The notes under the pieces: model-generated
Database searches by the model: none
Told to the model about the DNA's origin: nothing
Seen by the model: the letters and a program-made list of their open reading frames with translations, nothing else
Origin: Elysia crispata
Taxonomy: Eukaryota; Mollusca; Gastropoda; Plakobranchidae
DNA: 64,000 nucleotides
Assembly: GCA_033675545.1 (NCBI GenBank)
Contig: JAWDGP010006885.1
Coordinates: forward strand, 677,501 to 741,500
Direction: 5' to 3'
Position numbers and translations under genes: made by a program
Part shown: in pieces, positions 63,827-64,000 of the stretch
Position numbering within the stretch: the first letter of the stretch is position 1
How the letters are laid out: the number at the start of each line of letters is the position of its first letter

Positions 63827-64000
63827 GTAAGGACTTGCACTTGAACAGATATTGGTGCACATTTAAAACCAAGTTAAATGTAAATTTTTTTGATGGTGTT
63901 GTGTCATTTTGTCATCTGGATTTTGAGTGTTAATCATTTGGTTTGTATGTTTGAATGTTAACATGCTCATTGTAATAAAATGTAGCTGTCCTGTGCTTTG

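Overview
The window looks like AT-rich, intron-rich animal nuclear DNA, most likely from a heterobranch gastropod mollusc. The evidence is short exons split by TE-filled introns, dispersed AGATCTAG-type palindromic tracts, a Nimbus/I-like LINE end, and metazoan orthologues of SMYD5 and CDK5. The organism assignment is inference.

Layout. (1) About 3.4-34.4 kb, + strand: one gene reconstructed as 19 exons whose phases match at every junction (3564 nt, 1187 residues). It encodes an extended Tudor domain, an acidic linker, an all-helical region resembling MIF4G (the eIF4G/PAIP1/CTIF scaffold), and a long low-complexity tail ending in a CCHC zinc knuckle. I know of no named gene with this order of domains, and it is the most interesting object here. 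Two of its introns appear to use GC-AG splice sites. (2) About 34.4-46.9 kb: intergenic, with a LINE 3' end, a Nimbus/I-like LINE end on the minus strand, and a decayed piggyBac copy with intact termini. (3) 47.06-56.67 kb, - strand: a complete SMYD5-like gene in 12 exons (393 residues). (4) 56.7-60.9 kb: a divergent intergenic region with a LINE reverse-transcriptase fragment and a tRNA-like SINE remnant. (5) From 60.97 kb to the window end, + strand: the first six coding exons of CDK5 (residues 1-161). The gene runs off the window.

The introns of the Tudor-MIF4G gene hold many transposons: a DIRS-like fossil (intron 1), TA-flanked MITEs (introns 4 and 13), a TTAA-flanked MITE with nested hairpins (intron 7), a 3.1-kb inverted-repeat element carrying a poorly characterised transposon protein (intron 10), a minus-strand mariner (intron 15), and long CT and AAT microsatellites (intron 16). 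Two copies of a 200-bp TA-flanked MITE lie at the left edge.

The three host genes show no operon-like relation. Tudor proteins usually act in germ-granule and small-RNA pathways and MIF4G domains in translation or RNA decay, so a role for the first gene in germline mRNA control is a reasonable inference but not shown. No CRISPR array, rRNA gene or intact tRNA gene was seen. All exon edges come from reading splice consensus and phase by eye.
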